Source of the DNA: Microthrix sp041394405
Lineage (GTDB): Bacteria > Actinomycetota > Acidimicrobiia > Acidimicrobiales > Microtrichaceae
Assembly: GCA_041394405.1 (NCBI GenBank)
Contig: JAWKIF010000014.1
Span: forward strand, 1-64,000
DNA length: 64,000 nucleotides
Reading direction: 5' to 3'
In this document: positions 25,117 through 33,534 of the stretch, piece by piece
Numbering within the stretch: the stretch's first letter is position 1
Layout of the letters: each line of letters opens with the position of its first letter
The notes under the pieces: generated by a model
Databases searched by the model: none
Told to the model about the DNA's origin: nothing
The model's input: only the letters and a program-made list of their open reading frames with translations
Program-made: the position numbers and the translations under genes

Positions 25117-26018
25117 CAGACGGGAGCCAGGGGCGACTGATACTCCAGCCCGATCCGGCCCAGGCGCACCTTGAACTCGCCCAGAACGGTGTCGCTCAGG
25201 ACGGCTTCCAGCTCGTCCGGGGACGCCATGGCCAGGTTGGCGCCGTGCCAGTTGGTGTTGGCCGCCTCCTTGCCTTCCGCCTGGGCTGCGTTCGCTGCAA
25301 GACGCCGACCCTCCTCGATGGAGGCGCCAGAGGAGGAGAAGGCGTCGGCGAAGGTGGCCAACATGTGATAGCTCATCTCCTTCTGCATCTTCTCGATCTC
25401 CGGCTTCTTCTCCGGGTATCGGGTGATGAGCTCGCCAATTCGGTTCTCACCAAAGCCAACGTGGCGACGCTCGTCGGCGATGGTTCCCGTCAGGGTCTGA
25501 GCGAACTTGGGATTGGCCTCCCTGGATGCGGCCTCGAAGAGCTCGAACACCGTGAAGGCCATGCCTTCCAGGACGATGTTCTGACCAACGACCCCGGCCA
25601 CGAAATCGCCGGCCTCCACCTTCTCCAACAACACCTCGGCGAACTTCACGAGGTTCGGGTTGGCGAACCGGTCGATGGTGGACTCCAGATCCTCCGGCTT
25701 CACCCCCAGGTCGTAGAGCCGCTGGGTGAAGATCTCGACGTGGCGGGCCTCGTCCAGGGTTTGCGTGGCGAGGAACCGCTTGGAGGCGTAGTCGGGCGCC
25801 GCGTTCACCAGGCCTGACGATGCAGCCAGTGCCGCCCGCTCCCCCACCACCAGCTGCACGGTCGAGCCGATGGTGCTCTCCAGCAGCAGCTCGTTGTCGA
25901 GGAGCTCGGGCGGCTCTGCCAGCCCCTCCTCGTGACCGAAGACGGTGTCTTCGAGGTACCCCTGCGGACATGCCTCCATCCAACGCTGGATGGAGTACTG
26001 GGACAGGAAATCGGCCAT
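25116..26018 (-). CDS. Ferritin-like diiron protein (oxygenase-type), paralogue 2
   Basis: 300 residues from ATG 26018 with AAAGGGGAACC upstream. Diiron ligand motifs are VVGERAALAASSG, TLDEARHVEIFTQRL, NIVLEGMAFTVFE and IADERRHVGFGENR. It has an extra C-terminal extension of about 60 residues compared with its neighbour. First gene of the set diiron-diiron-zinc ribbon, with 1- to 4-base overlaps that imply equimolar translation and probably a heteromeric complex. The Rieske gene follows after the operator. Confidence 0.75.
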   Translation of the reverse strand: MADFLSQYSIQRWMEACPQGYLEDTVFGHEEGLAEPPELLDNELLLESTIGSTVQLVVGERAALAASSGLVNAAPDYASKRFLATQTLDEARHVEIFTQRLYDLGVKPEDLESTIDRFANPNLVKFAEVLLEKVEAGDFVAGVVGQNIVLEGMAFTVFELFEAASREANPKFAQTLTGTIADERRHVGFGENRIGELITRYPEKKPEIEKMQKEMSYHMLATFADAFSSSGASIEEGRRLAANAAQAEGKEAANTNWHGANLAMASPDELEAVLSDTVLGEFKVRLGRIGLEYQSPLAPV

Positions 26019-26110
26019 GGTGGTTCCCCTTTGCTCGAATTGTTCTACAAGATGCTAGTGATCTCCTCGGGCGATGGATACGGGACAAGTGTCACGCCCG
26101 GCGCCCTGCC

Positions 26111-27088
26111 CTACTCGGCGGGGCAGTCCGAGAATGGGGGGCTGGGTGGTGCGCCGCTGACCGCTGCGGCGGCCAACACGCAGCCGACGTCGATGCCCGA
26201 GGAGGCCGCCGAGCCGGGCCACGCATGGCCCCATCCGTCGATGGCCCCAAGCACCGCCGTGGCCTCGCTGGCGCAGCCGGCCCAGCGGGTGAAGGTCACC
26301 GGCGGTTCCACGATGGTCGTCGGCTTCCCGCACCCGCCCTGTGTGGCCCAGACCGCCGCAGAGTCGGGCACCGTCGGCAGGGCAACCTGGCTCTCCCCAA
26401 CCCGCTGCGGGCCGCCACCGAATGGCACCACCGAGTCGTCGATGCCGTGGGTGATGACGAGGTTCGGCGTTGCCTCCCGACACAGCGGCGGCGGCAGGCC
26501 GGCGTTGAGCACCAGCGCTGTGAACCGCTCCGGGTGGGCGCACCCATAGAAAGCAGCCAGCGCAGACCCGGCGCTGTGTCCGCCCATCGCCACCCGGCCT
26601 GGGTCGAGACACCCATCAGCCTGGAGTGAGTCCAGCACGCCCGTGATGAAGGCCTCGTCGCGCTCGAAGTCGGCCAGCACCTCCCAGCGGGGTGGGTCAC
26701 CCAACGCCTGGGGGGCGACCACCAGCGCCCCAGCTGCGGCCGACCGTTGTTCGATGCCCGATTCAGCAAGGAAGCGGTCAGCCTGCGCGCCGAAGCCGTG
26801 CACCGCCACCACCGCGGGAAGCGGCGCCGCAGCGCCCTGGGGCACCCGCAGCTCGACCCACCGCGCCCCGGCTTCGGTGTCGATGCGCCAGCGGCCCTCC
26901 GGTGGGCAGACCTCCGAGGCAAGCTGGGTTCGGCCGTGGCCGGCGCGTCCGCCGGCCGCAGACCCGACCTCGTTGGCCCCGATCGAATCACCGCACGCAA
27001 CTGCAGCGAGCAGTGCCATGGCCGCCAGCACTGCCGCCTGCCGGTTGCGCCTTGCTCCCTTGCGCCTCGTTCCCTCGGCCGATGCCAC
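26111..27088 (-). CDS. PHB-depolymerase/feruloyl-esterase-like lipoprotein (alpha/beta hydrolase)
   Basis: 325 residues from GTG 27088, chosen because TACATT lies 6 bases upstream. The signal peptide ends at the lipobox LLAAVAC, so the protein should be anchored outside the membrane. Catalytic features are VAVHGFGAQADRF (oxyanion loop), GGHSAGSALA (nucleophile elbow G-x-S-x-G), ITHGIDDSVVPF (Asp) and DGWGHAWPGS (His). The family (LpqC/esterase PHB) cleaves polyester or aromatic-ester bonds. Six to eight extra cysteines could form disulphides. Confidence 0.8.
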   Translation of the reverse strand: MASAEGTRRKGARRNRQAAVLAAMALLAAVACGDSIGANEVGSAAGGRAGHGRTQLASEVCPPEGRWRIDTEAGARWVELRVPQGAAAPLPAVVAVHGFGAQADRFLAESGIEQRSAAAGALVVAPQALGDPPRWEVLADFERDEAFITGVLDSLQADGCLDPGRVAMGGHSAGSALAAFYGCAHPERFTALVLNAGLPPPLCREATPNLVITHGIDDSVVPFGGGPQRVGESQVALPTVPDSAAVWATQGGCGKPTTIVEPPVTFTRWAGCASEATAVLGAIDGWGHAWPGSAASSGIDVGCVLAAAAVSGAPPSPPFSDCPAE

Positions 27089-27250
27089 CCCGGCAATGTA
27101 AGCCGCGCGACCAGAGCCTAAGTGTCCCAGGCGAGCGTCAGACTTGCCGTCGCCGGTTGCGGAGCACGCTGGACTGCATCGCCGCCCACGGTCGAAGGCG
27201 CCGACATGCCTTATTCGATGACCCCCTCCCAACGACGAAAGGCGGAAGCC

Positions 27251-27805
27251 GTGAGCATCACGACCGATGACCGTTACAGTCTGCACGAGCGACTCAACGA
27301 GGTACTGGGCAGGAAGGAGGCCGCCACCTTGATGGACCATCTCCCTCCGGTTGGATGGGCCGACGTGGCCACCAAGCGCGATCTCGACACTCAAACTGAG
27401 CTCTTGGAAACCAGGATGCGCGCCGAACTGGCCAAGAGCGAGCAGCACATACGCGGTGACTTGGCCAAGATGGAGCAGGGCATACGCGGTGACATGGCCA
27501 ACATGGAGAAGGCCATACGCGGGGACATGGCCAAGATGGAGCAGGGCATACGCGGTGACATGGCCAACATGGAGCAGGGCATACGCGGGGACATGGCCAA
27601 GATTGAGCAGGGCATACGCAGCGACATGACCGACCTGGAGACGGGACTACGCGGCGATGTGGACACCCTGAGCGGAAGCGTGGCGGACCTTCGGGTTGCG
27701 CTGGAGAAGGGCCTTGCCCAGTTGCAGCACAGGATGTTCACCGCATTCGTTGCGATGGCCGTGGCATTGTTTGCAGCGGTGGGGTTGCTGACCACCATCG
27801 GCTGA
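27251..27805 (+). CDS. Membrane-anchored coiled-coil protein with 11-residue repeats
   Basis: 184 residues from GTG 27251, preceded by AAAGGCGGAA. The N terminus (RLNEVLGRKEAATLMDHLPPVGWADVATKRDL) is the conserved segment of DUF1640/CCDC90-like bacterial proteins. It is followed by seven tandem hendecads of the type KMEQGIRGDMA and a single C-terminal transmembrane helix (FTAFVAMAVALFAAVGLLTTI). Such proteins form trimeric or right-handed coiled-coil stalks. Function in bacteria is unclear. A monocistronic gene between divergent neighbours. Confidence 0.7.
   Translation: MSITTDDRYSLHERLNEVLGRKEAATLMDHLPPVGWADVATKRDLDTQTELLETRMRAELAKSEQHIRGDLAKMEQGIRGDMANMEKAIRGDMAKMEQGIRGDMANMEQGIRGDMAKIEQGIRSDMTDLETGLRGDVDTLSGSVADLRVALEKGLAQLQHRMFTAFVAMAVALFAAVGLLTTIG
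27434..27664 (+). repeat. Seven 33-bp in-frame tandem repeats
   Basis: Each unit encodes 11 residues (consensus KMEQGIRGDMA). Central copies are nearly identical in DNA, while the outer ones are diverged. Copy number could vary by slippage without changing frame. Confidence 0.85.
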
Positions 27806-27871
27806 ACGGGCCGCCAGGCGCCAGCCCCTGGCCACTCGGCACCACCAATCGGCGTGACGCACAATGGGGCG

Positions 27872-28642
27872 ATGGACCGCTCGCAGCTCCTCGATCGTTT
27901 CGACCTCACCGATCGCACCGCCATCATCACGGGCGGCAGCAGGGGCATCGGCAAAGCCATCGCCTCGGGCTTCGCCGCCCTGGGTGCCAACGTCGTGGTC
28001 GCCAGCCGCAAGTGGGAGGCCTGCGAGGCGACGGCAACCGAGATCGTCGACGCCGGCGGATCGGCCCTGGCGGTGGCAGCCCACATGGGTCGCCTCGAGG
28101 ACGGCGCAGCACTGGCCGCCGCCACCGTCGAGCGTTTCGGTGGCATCGACATCGTGGTGAACAACGCCGCCAACGCCCTGGCGCAGCCGATGGGCGGCCT
28201 GACGGTCGAGGCCTGGGAAAAGAGCTTCAGCACCAACTTGCGCGGTCCGGTGTTCCTCATCCAGGAGGCGCTTCCCCACCTGAGGGCGTCAGAGCACCCG
28301 GCCGTCATCAACGTGGTGTCGGCGGGCATCTACACCGGCGGCGGTTGGATGGGCATGTACCTGGCCGCCAAGTCGGCCATGGCGTCCATGACCCGCTCCA
28401 TGGCCATGGAGTTGGCGGCCGACGGCATTCGCGTGAACGCCCTGGCCCCGGGCACCGTGGCCACGGACATGGTGCGCAACAACCCCGAACCGGTCCAGCA
28501 GGCGATGGTGGATGCCCAGCTCATCAAGCGCATGGCAGACCCGGAGGAGATGGTGCCGCCGGCGGCTTTTCTGGCCTCCGACGCCTCGTCGTTCATGACC
28601 GGTCAGGTGTTGGTGGTGGACGGCGGCATGACCCACCACTGA
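27872..28642 (+). CDS. Short-chain dehydrogenase/reductase (SDR)
   Basis: 256 residues from ATG 27872, with CACAAT 6 bases upstream. A classical SDR: IITGGSRGIGKAIASGF (cofactor loop T-G-x3-G-x-G), VVNNAANALA, the catalytic Ser in NVVSAGIYTGGG, Y-x3-K in MYLAAKSA, and IRVNALAPGTVATDM. The C-terminal FMTGQVLVVDGGM is typical. Arg and Lys after beta-2 (SRKWEA) point to NADP(H) preference. It oxidises or reduces an alcohol or ketone; the substrate is not evident. Confidence 0.85.
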   Translation: MDRSQLLDRFDLTDRTAIITGGSRGIGKAIASGFAALGANVVVASRKWEACEATATEIVDAGGSALAVAAHMGRLEDGAALAAATVERFGGIDIVVNNAANALAQPMGGLTVEAWEKSFSTNLRGPVFLIQEALPHLRASEHPAVINVVSAGIYTGGGWMGMYLAAKSAMASMTRSMAMELAADGIRVNALAPGTVATDMVRNNPEPVQQAMVDAQLIKRMADPEEMVPPAAFLASDASSFMTGQVLVVDGGMTHH

Positions 28643-28742
28643 GCGAACTGGCGGCACCGCGGTCGATTCCCCACGATCGCTTCGGTGGCCCCACCCGGGG
28701 TTCCTTGGGTCTCGGCGGCTCAGCCCTTCTACTGTGATGTCG

Positions 28743-29489
28743 GTGTCCGCTCCGTCGCCCAGGTCCCCGTCCCTCGCCCGGCTCCGCCGGTTGGCCGGGG
28801 AGGTCGGTCCGCTGGCACGCGCAACCGGCGTGAACCTTGCGTCGCCGGACCGTGGGCGACGCCTGCGCGAGGCGCTGGCCTACTGGCGCTTCAGCGCCAC
28901 ACCGGGTCTGCTCCCCCAGCGCCACATCGCCGAGGTCTTCCCGGGCATCGAGGAGCTGAGCGCCCACTCCCGGGCGGAGGTGGATCATGCGTTCGAGTTA
29001 CCCCTCGGCGAACGGGTCCTGGTCGACCTCATCGTGCAGCACCTCCAACCGCAGCTGATCGTCGAGTTCGGCACGTTCACCGGCACGACGACCGCGCTGA
29101 TGGCGCGCGCCGCCCCGGCGGGCGCAACGGTGCACACGTTCGATCTCCCCACGGCGCCCGACGAGTTGATCGGCCGGGCCTTTCGGGACCGCGACGACCT
29201 GGCCGGATCCATCGTGGCCCACCGAGCCGACACCCGCAGTTTCGACTTCTCCGACCTGCTGGGCACGGCCGACCTGGTGTACGTGGACGCTTCACACCAC
29301 TACGCCGATGTGCTGGCGGACAGCCGCCGTGCGCTCGAGCTCATCGGCGACGAGGGAGTGGTGCTGTGGGACGACTACCAGGCCGCCCAGCCGGGGGTTG
29401 TGGCCGCCGTGAGCGAGCTGGCGGCCGAGCATAACCTGGCATGGCTGGCTGGGTCTCGCCTGGCCGTGCTGCAGCGCCCCGAACGCTGA
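28743..29489 (+). CDS. Class I SAM-dependent methyltransferase
   Basis: 248 residues. Motif I is LIVEFGTFTGTTTALMARAAP, with an acidic end to strand 2 (VHTFDLP), DLVYVDASHHYADVLADSRRAL and GVVLWDDYQ, matching Methyltransf_24-type enzymes that often act on small molecules or surface glycans. GTG 28743 is chosen because TACTGT (28730-28735) lies 7 bases upstream. ATG 28737 is the alternative. It stands alone between the SDR and the MDMPI-type gene. Confidence 0.75.
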   Translation: MSAPSPRSPSLARLRRLAGEVGPLARATGVNLASPDRGRRLREALAYWRFSATPGLLPQRHIAEVFPGIEELSAHSRAEVDHAFELPLGERVLVDLIVQHLQPQLIVEFGTFTGTTTALMARAAPAGATVHTFDLPTAPDELIGRAFRDRDDLAGSIVAHRADTRSFDFSDLLGTADLVYVDASHHYADVLADSRRALELIGDEGVVLWDDYQAAQPGVVAAVSELAAEHNLAWLAGSRLAVLQRPER

Positions 29490-29528
29490 GCCCGGCCGGG
29501 CGGCGCGGCGATGGACCACACTGGGGCG

Positions 29529-30332
29529 ATGACACGGAACGACGACCCTCAGGCGCTCGGCGCGGCGGAGCAACTGGCTGCCATCGAGCGTGGGGCGGAG
29601 CGCTTGGCCGCCACCCTCGATCTGTCGCCGCCGGGCACCCCGGTGGTCACCTGCGGCGAGTGGGACCTGGCCAAGTTGGTGCGCCACACCGGCCTGACCC
29701 ATCGCTGGGCCGCTGCGATCGTGGCCGAGCGCCTCACCGACCCCCCGGACACCACCGCCATCGACCTGGGCTTCCCCGATCGAGACGCCGGGGCCGGGCC
29801 GTGGGCCGAGTGGATGCGCCAGGGCGCCCGCCGCCTGGTGGAACTGTTCAGCGCCACCCCGCAGGACACTCCCGTCTGGTCGTGGGGGCGGGACCAGCGG
29901 GTGGCCTTCTGGAGCCGGCGGATGGCCCATGAGACCACCATGCATGCAGCGGATGCGGCGCTCGCGCTGGGCCAGCAACCCGAGATCTCCATGGCGCTCG
30001 CCCTGGACGGGCTGGATGAGTTGCTGGCCAACCTGGCCCGTGGCCGCGCCTTTGCCGCCCGGCACGAGAAGTTCCCTCGAAGCGGAACGGTGCACCTGCA
30101 CGCGACCGACGACCACCTGCCGGAGGGAACCGGCGAATGGATGATCGAATTCCGGCCGGACGGCTACACGTGGGCCCACGGCCACGGCAAGGGCGATGCG
30201 GCGGTGAAGGGCCCGGCCGTTGCACTGGAGCTGTTGGCCTACGGTCGCATGAGCCCGGACGACCACCGCGTGCAGGTGTTTGGCGACGCCGACGCCCTCG
30301 GGTGCTGGCTGGCCAACTCCCAGCTGGCCTGA
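29529..30332 (+). CDS. Maleylpyruvate isomerase-family mycothiol-dependent enzyme (DinB-like)
   Basis: 267 residues from ATG 29529 (CACACT 6 bases upstream). It has an N-terminal four-helix MDMPI domain with metal-binding-type histidines (LVRHTGLTHRWAAAIVAERL, RRMAHETTMHAADAALALG) and a C-terminal MDMPI_C beta domain (GTVHLHATD ... GEWMIEFRPDGYTWAHGHGKGDAAVKGPA). The family uses mycothiol as a cofactor, which supports an actinobacterial host. The specific reaction is unknown. Confidence 0.8.
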   Translation: MTRNDDPQALGAAEQLAAIERGAERLAATLDLSPPGTPVVTCGEWDLAKLVRHTGLTHRWAAAIVAERLTDPPDTTAIDLGFPDRDAGAGPWAEWMRQGARRLVELFSATPQDTPVWSWGRDQRVAFWSRRMAHETTMHAADAALALGQQPEISMALALDGLDELLANLARGRAFAARHEKFPRSGTVHLHATDDHLPEGTGEWMIEFRPDGYTWAHGHGKGDAAVKGPAVALELLAYGRMSPDDHRVQVFGDADALGCWLANSQLA

Positions 30333-30347
30333 GCGCCGCCCCCCGCC

Positions 30348-31094
30348 GTGCCGCAGTCCGCACCCGATCCTCCGAGCGACCGGGGCGTACGCGCCATGCG
30401 GTCGGCCCGCGGGCGCCGGGTGGCCGTCGGAGCCCTCTGGCTGGCAGTCATCATCGCTGGCCAGTACCTGCTCCGGCGCAGCGACCGCAGCGTGGTGGAG
30501 GCCGCAGCGGACGCAGTCGAGACGCTGCGCGGCGCCTGGTGGGCGGGGCCGGCCTACGTCGGCATCTACGCAGCCAGGTCGCTCACCCTGTTTCCGGCGG
30601 CCCTGCTGACGGTGGCTGCGGGCGTCATCTTCGGCCCCTGGCTCGGGGTTCCACTGGCCATCATCGGCGCCCTCGTCTCGGCGGCGATCAGCTACGAGGG
30701 CGCCCGACTGGTCGGCCCCGACGAACGACAGCTGGCCTCGCCCCGGTTGGCGCCATGGGTGCAGCGGGCCCAGTCGGCCGGGTTCGGCACGGTGCTCACC
30801 CTGCGGCTGGTGATGTCGCCGTTCGACCCGGTGAACCTGTTGGCCGGTGCGCTCCACGTTCCCCGGCGCGACTTCCTGGCGGCCACGGCGTTGGGCATCG
30901 TTCCGGGCGTGATGGCGTTCGTCTTGGCGGGCGCCTCGGTGGGCCGGGTGGACGCCGGGCTCGGCGACCTCGACCCCGCCACGTTGATCGCCGCCGGCCT
31001 CACCTTCGGGGTGAGCATCGCTATCGCCATGGCGGTGCGACGGCATCACGATGCCACCAACGGGCCCCACCCGCCGGGCGAGACCGCGCCGTGA
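30348..31094 (+). CDS. TVP38/TMEM64 (VTT/DedA-like) membrane protein
   Basis: 248 residues from GTG 30348, with ATG 30396 as an alternative. Several hydrophobic helices surround the VTT signature (FPAALLTVAAGVIFGPWLGVPLAIIGALVSAAISYEGARLVG; LRLVMSPFDPVNLLAGALHVPRRDFLAATALGIVPG). VTT/DedA proteins are implicated in lipid scrambling and membrane homeostasis. The stop overlaps the GTG of the next gene (GTGA), so both are translated together. Confidence 0.8.
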   Translation: MPQSAPDPPSDRGVRAMRSARGRRVAVGALWLAVIIAGQYLLRRSDRSVVEAAADAVETLRGAWWAGPAYVGIYAARSLTLFPAALLTVAAGVIFGPWLGVPLAIIGALVSAAISYEGARLVGPDERQLASPRLAPWVQRAQSAGFGTVLTLRLVMSPFDPVNLLAGALHVPRRDFLAATALGIVPGVMAFVLAGASVGRVDAGLGDLDPATLIAAGLTFGVSIAIAMAVRRHHDATNGPHPPGETAP

Positions 31095-31867
31095 ACGCGT
31101 CCGATTTGGTGGGGGCCGGGCTGGCGGGCCTGGCGGCGGGTGCCATCAACGTGGTGGTGGGTTCGGGCACGCTGGTGACGTTCCCATCGCTACTCGCGCT
31201 GGGGGTGCCGGCCGTGGCCGCCAACGCCACCTCCACGGTCGGGCTCGTGTTCGGCTCGATCAGCGGCTCGGTGGGCTACCGGGCCGAGCTGTCGCAGCGT
31301 TGGACGCTGGTGCAGGCACTCGTGCCCGCGGTGTGTCTCGGCGCGGTTGGGGGGTCGCTGTTGGTGCTGGTCGCGCCGCCCGAGGTGTTCGAGGCCGTCG
31401 TGCCATTGCTCATCCTGGCCGCCACTGCGGCGCTCCTCACCCAGCCCGCGCTGACCGCGTGGGTGGCCCGCCGTCGGCCGCCCACAACACCCGATCCCAC
31501 GCCAGCGGACGAGGGGCCGTCCCCACGGTTGGTGACGGGCATCGGGGCGGCCGGCATCTACGGCGGCTACTTCGGCGCCGGCTTGGGCATCGTGTTGCTG
31601 GCGGTCCTCGGGGCCGCGCACCCCGACGACCTTCAGGGCACCAACGCCGTCAAGAACGCGCTGGCGGTCGCGGCGAACTCGCTGGCGGCCGTGGTGTTCG
31701 CCTTCAGCGGCCGGGTGCGGTGGGACTTGAGCGCGGCGATTGCCGTCGGTGCGCTGCTGGGCGGCCAGCTCGGCGCTCAGCTGGGACGCCGGGTGCCCGA
31801 CGCGGTGCTTCGGGGTGTGATGGTGGCCGTCGGCCTCATCGCCGCCGCATCGGTGGCGTTCGGTTGA
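31091..31867 (+). CDS. TauE/SafE-family (TSUP) anion exporter
   Basis: 258 residues from GTG 31091, overlapping the VTT stop. About eight membrane helices with the two internal family repeats: AGLAAGAINVVVGSGTLVTFPSLLALGVP and IYGGYFGAGLGIVLLAVLG, each with small-residue loops, and GTNAVKNALAVAANSLAAV. TSUP proteins export sulphite, sulphoacetate or related organic anions. The substrate here is not shown by the sequence. Confidence 0.85.
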   Translation: MNASDLVGAGLAGLAAGAINVVVGSGTLVTFPSLLALGVPAVAANATSTVGLVFGSISGSVGYRAELSQRWTLVQALVPAVCLGAVGGSLLVLVAPPEVFEAVVPLLILAATAALLTQPALTAWVARRRPPTTPDPTPADEGPSPRLVTGIGAAGIYGGYFGAGLGIVLLAVLGAAHPDDLQGTNAVKNALAVAANSLAAVVFAFSGRVRWDLSAAIAVGALLGGQLGAQLGRRVPDAVLRGVMVAVGLIAAASVAFG

Positions 31868-31931
31868 GCGGCGCCTGTCGTCGGCGGCGGCCGTTTGGCC
31901 GCGCAGGCGGGCGGTGGCCGAGGATGGGGAC

Positions 31932-32525
31932 GTGAGCACGCCAACGGGGAACACCTACGACAAGTACGGCACGTCGAATCCCATCGCCCGGCGGATGATG
32001 GCCGGGTTCTTCTCGGCGCTCGACGAACTGCTCGGCCACGAGGCCCCGAAGCGGGTCTTGGAGATCGGCGCCGGTGAGGGCGAGGTGGCGGACGTGGTTC
32101 GTGAACGCTGGCCCGACGCCGGCTACGTGGCCGGCGACCTGTGGGACCCGGAACTCTTGGGGCACTGGGGGCCCCGCAACCTCACCGGAGCCGCCATGGA
32201 CGCCACCCATCTGCCGTTTCCGGACGACAGCTTCGACCTGGTGCTGGCCATCGAGGTGCTCGAGCACGTCACCGATCCGCCCGCCGTCCTGGCCGAGCTG
32301 GCAAGAGTGGGCAGCGGTCGCGGTGTCGTGTCGGTGCCACGCGAGCCGCTGTGGCGAGCACTCAACATGGCTCGGGGCAGCTACCTGGGCGCATTCGGCA
32401 ACACTCCCGGGCACATCAACCACTGGGGGGCCAAGGCCTTCCGCGAACTGGTCCAAGAACACCTGGCAGTCACCGGCGAGCAGCGGCCGGTGCCCTGGAC
32501 CATGCTGGCGGTCAGGGCGCCGTGA
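31932..32525 (+). CDS. SAM-dependent methyltransferase (Methyltransf_11 type)
   Basis: 197 residues from GTG 31932; GAGGAT lies 6 bases upstream. Motif I is VLEIGAGEGEVADVVRERWP, followed by DATHLPFPDDSFDLVLAIEVLEHVTDPPAVLAEL (motifs II-III) and NHWGAKAFRELV. It starts a same-strand set of six genes for a surface glycan, so it may methylate a sugar or lipid intermediate (inference). An upstream in-frame GTG at 31914 would add six residues. Confidence 0.75.
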   Translation: MSTPTGNTYDKYGTSNPIARRMMAGFFSALDELLGHEAPKRVLEIGAGEGEVADVVRERWPDAGYVAGDLWDPELLGHWGPRNLTGAAMDATHLPFPDDSFDLVLAIEVLEHVTDPPAVLAELARVGSGRGVVSVPREPLWRALNMARGSYLGAFGNTPGHINHWGAKAFRELVQEHLAVTGEQRPVPWTMLAVRAP

Positions 32526-32549
32526 CGACCGGGCGGTAGTGTCGAAGCG

Positions 32550-33524
32550 ATGGCACCTCCCCTTCCCGCGTCCCCAGCCGAGCTCGATGTCAGCGTCATT
32601 CTCCCGGTGCACAACGAGGCGGGGCACCTGGACGCCGAGCTGGAACGCATCCGTGCCGGTCTGGCGGCCAGCGACTACACGTGGGAGATCATCGTCGTCG
32701 ATGACGCCTCCACCGACGGCAGCACCGACCACCTCACGCCGGACGATCACACGCGCATCATCCGGCTGGCGGTGAATCAGGGTTCCGGCGGGGCGCGCCG
32801 CATCGGCAGCGAGGCGGCCCGGGGCGCGGTGGTCGTGTGGACCGACGCCGACATGACCTACCCCAACGGGGACATTCCCCAGTTGGTGGCCCAGCTGGAG
32901 GGCGCCGATCAGGTGGTGGGCGCCCGAACCACCGAGGAAGGCACCCACAAGGTGTTGCGAACCGGGGCCAAGTGGTTCATCCGGCGCTTGGCCCAGTACC
33001 TCACCAGCACCGAGATCCCCGACCTCAACTCGGGCTTTCGGGCGTTTCGCCGGGACGTGGGCTGGCAATACACCCACCTGTTGCCCAAGGGCTTCTCGTG
33101 CGTCACCACGCTGACCTTGGCCTTCCTCTCCAACGGATACACGGTGCGCTATGTGCCCATCGAATACCGGGAACGTGCCGGCGAGTCGAAGTTCCATTGG
33201 TACAGCGACACCCGTCGCTACGGGGTGCAGGTCATCCGCATGGCGCTCTCATGGGAGCCCCTACGTATCTTCCTTCCGGTAGCGCTGCTGATTGCGCTGG
33301 GCACCGTCGTCAAGGTGATCACCGACTTCACCATCGGTGCCCCCCAGCTGGCCGACTCCACCCTGCTGCTGGCCAGCGTCGGCGCCAACCTGGCGGCCAT
33401 CGGGTTTCTGGCCGACCTCGTCGTTCGCAGCGGCAAGGAGCAGCGTCGGGCGCTGCCCGCCTACGCAGTCGAGGCCCCGCGGAGCGACGTCGGCTCTGCG
33501 GTCGCCGCAGCCTCCGACGGCTGA
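32550..33524 (+). CDS. Glycosyltransferase family 2 with C-terminal membrane helices
   Basis: 324 residues from ATG 32550 (TAGTGT 7 bases upstream). The GT-A fold has SVILPVHNEAGHL, IIVVDDASTDGSTDHL and a D-x-D-type VVWTDADMTYP, then GFRAFRRDVGWQY. Two transmembrane segments (IFLPVALLIALGTVVKVITDF and TLLLASVGANLAAIGFLADLVV) anchor it, as in polyprenyl-phosphate glycosyltransferases. It probably transfers a sugar to a polyprenyl or lipid carrier on the cytoplasmic face. Confidence 0.8.
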   Translation: MAPPLPASPAELDVSVILPVHNEAGHLDAELERIRAGLAASDYTWEIIVVDDASTDGSTDHLTPDDHTRIIRLAVNQGSGGARRIGSEAARGAVVVWTDADMTYPNGDIPQLVAQLEGADQVVGARTTEEGTHKVLRTGAKWFIRRLAQYLTSTEIPDLNSGFRAFRRDVGWQYTHLLPKGFSCVTTLTLAFLSNGYTVRYVPIEYRERAGESKFHWYSDTRRYGVQVIRMALSWEPLRIFLPVALLIALGTVVKVITDFTIGAPQLADSTLLLASVGANLAAIGFLADLVVRSGKEQRRALPAYAVEAPRSDVGSAVAAASDG

Positions 33525-33534
33525 GCCGACGCTC

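Noticed and set aside
26019..26070. Second KstR-like site upstream of the diiron operon
   Set aside because: TTGTAGAACAA on the minus strand has short imperfect symmetry and does not fit TNNAACNNGTTNNA.
27434..27664. CRISPR array suggested by regular 33-bp repeats
   Set aside because: There are no spacers; the repeats are contiguous, in frame and encode a coiled coil.
29292..31070. 592-codon minus-strand frame
   Set aside because: It is antisense to the methyltransferase, MDMPI and VTT genes and contains no motif.
30137..31090. Long N-terminal extension of the TauE-like protein
   Set aside because: It overlaps two well-supported genes in another frame. GTG 31091 overlaps the previous stop in the usual way.
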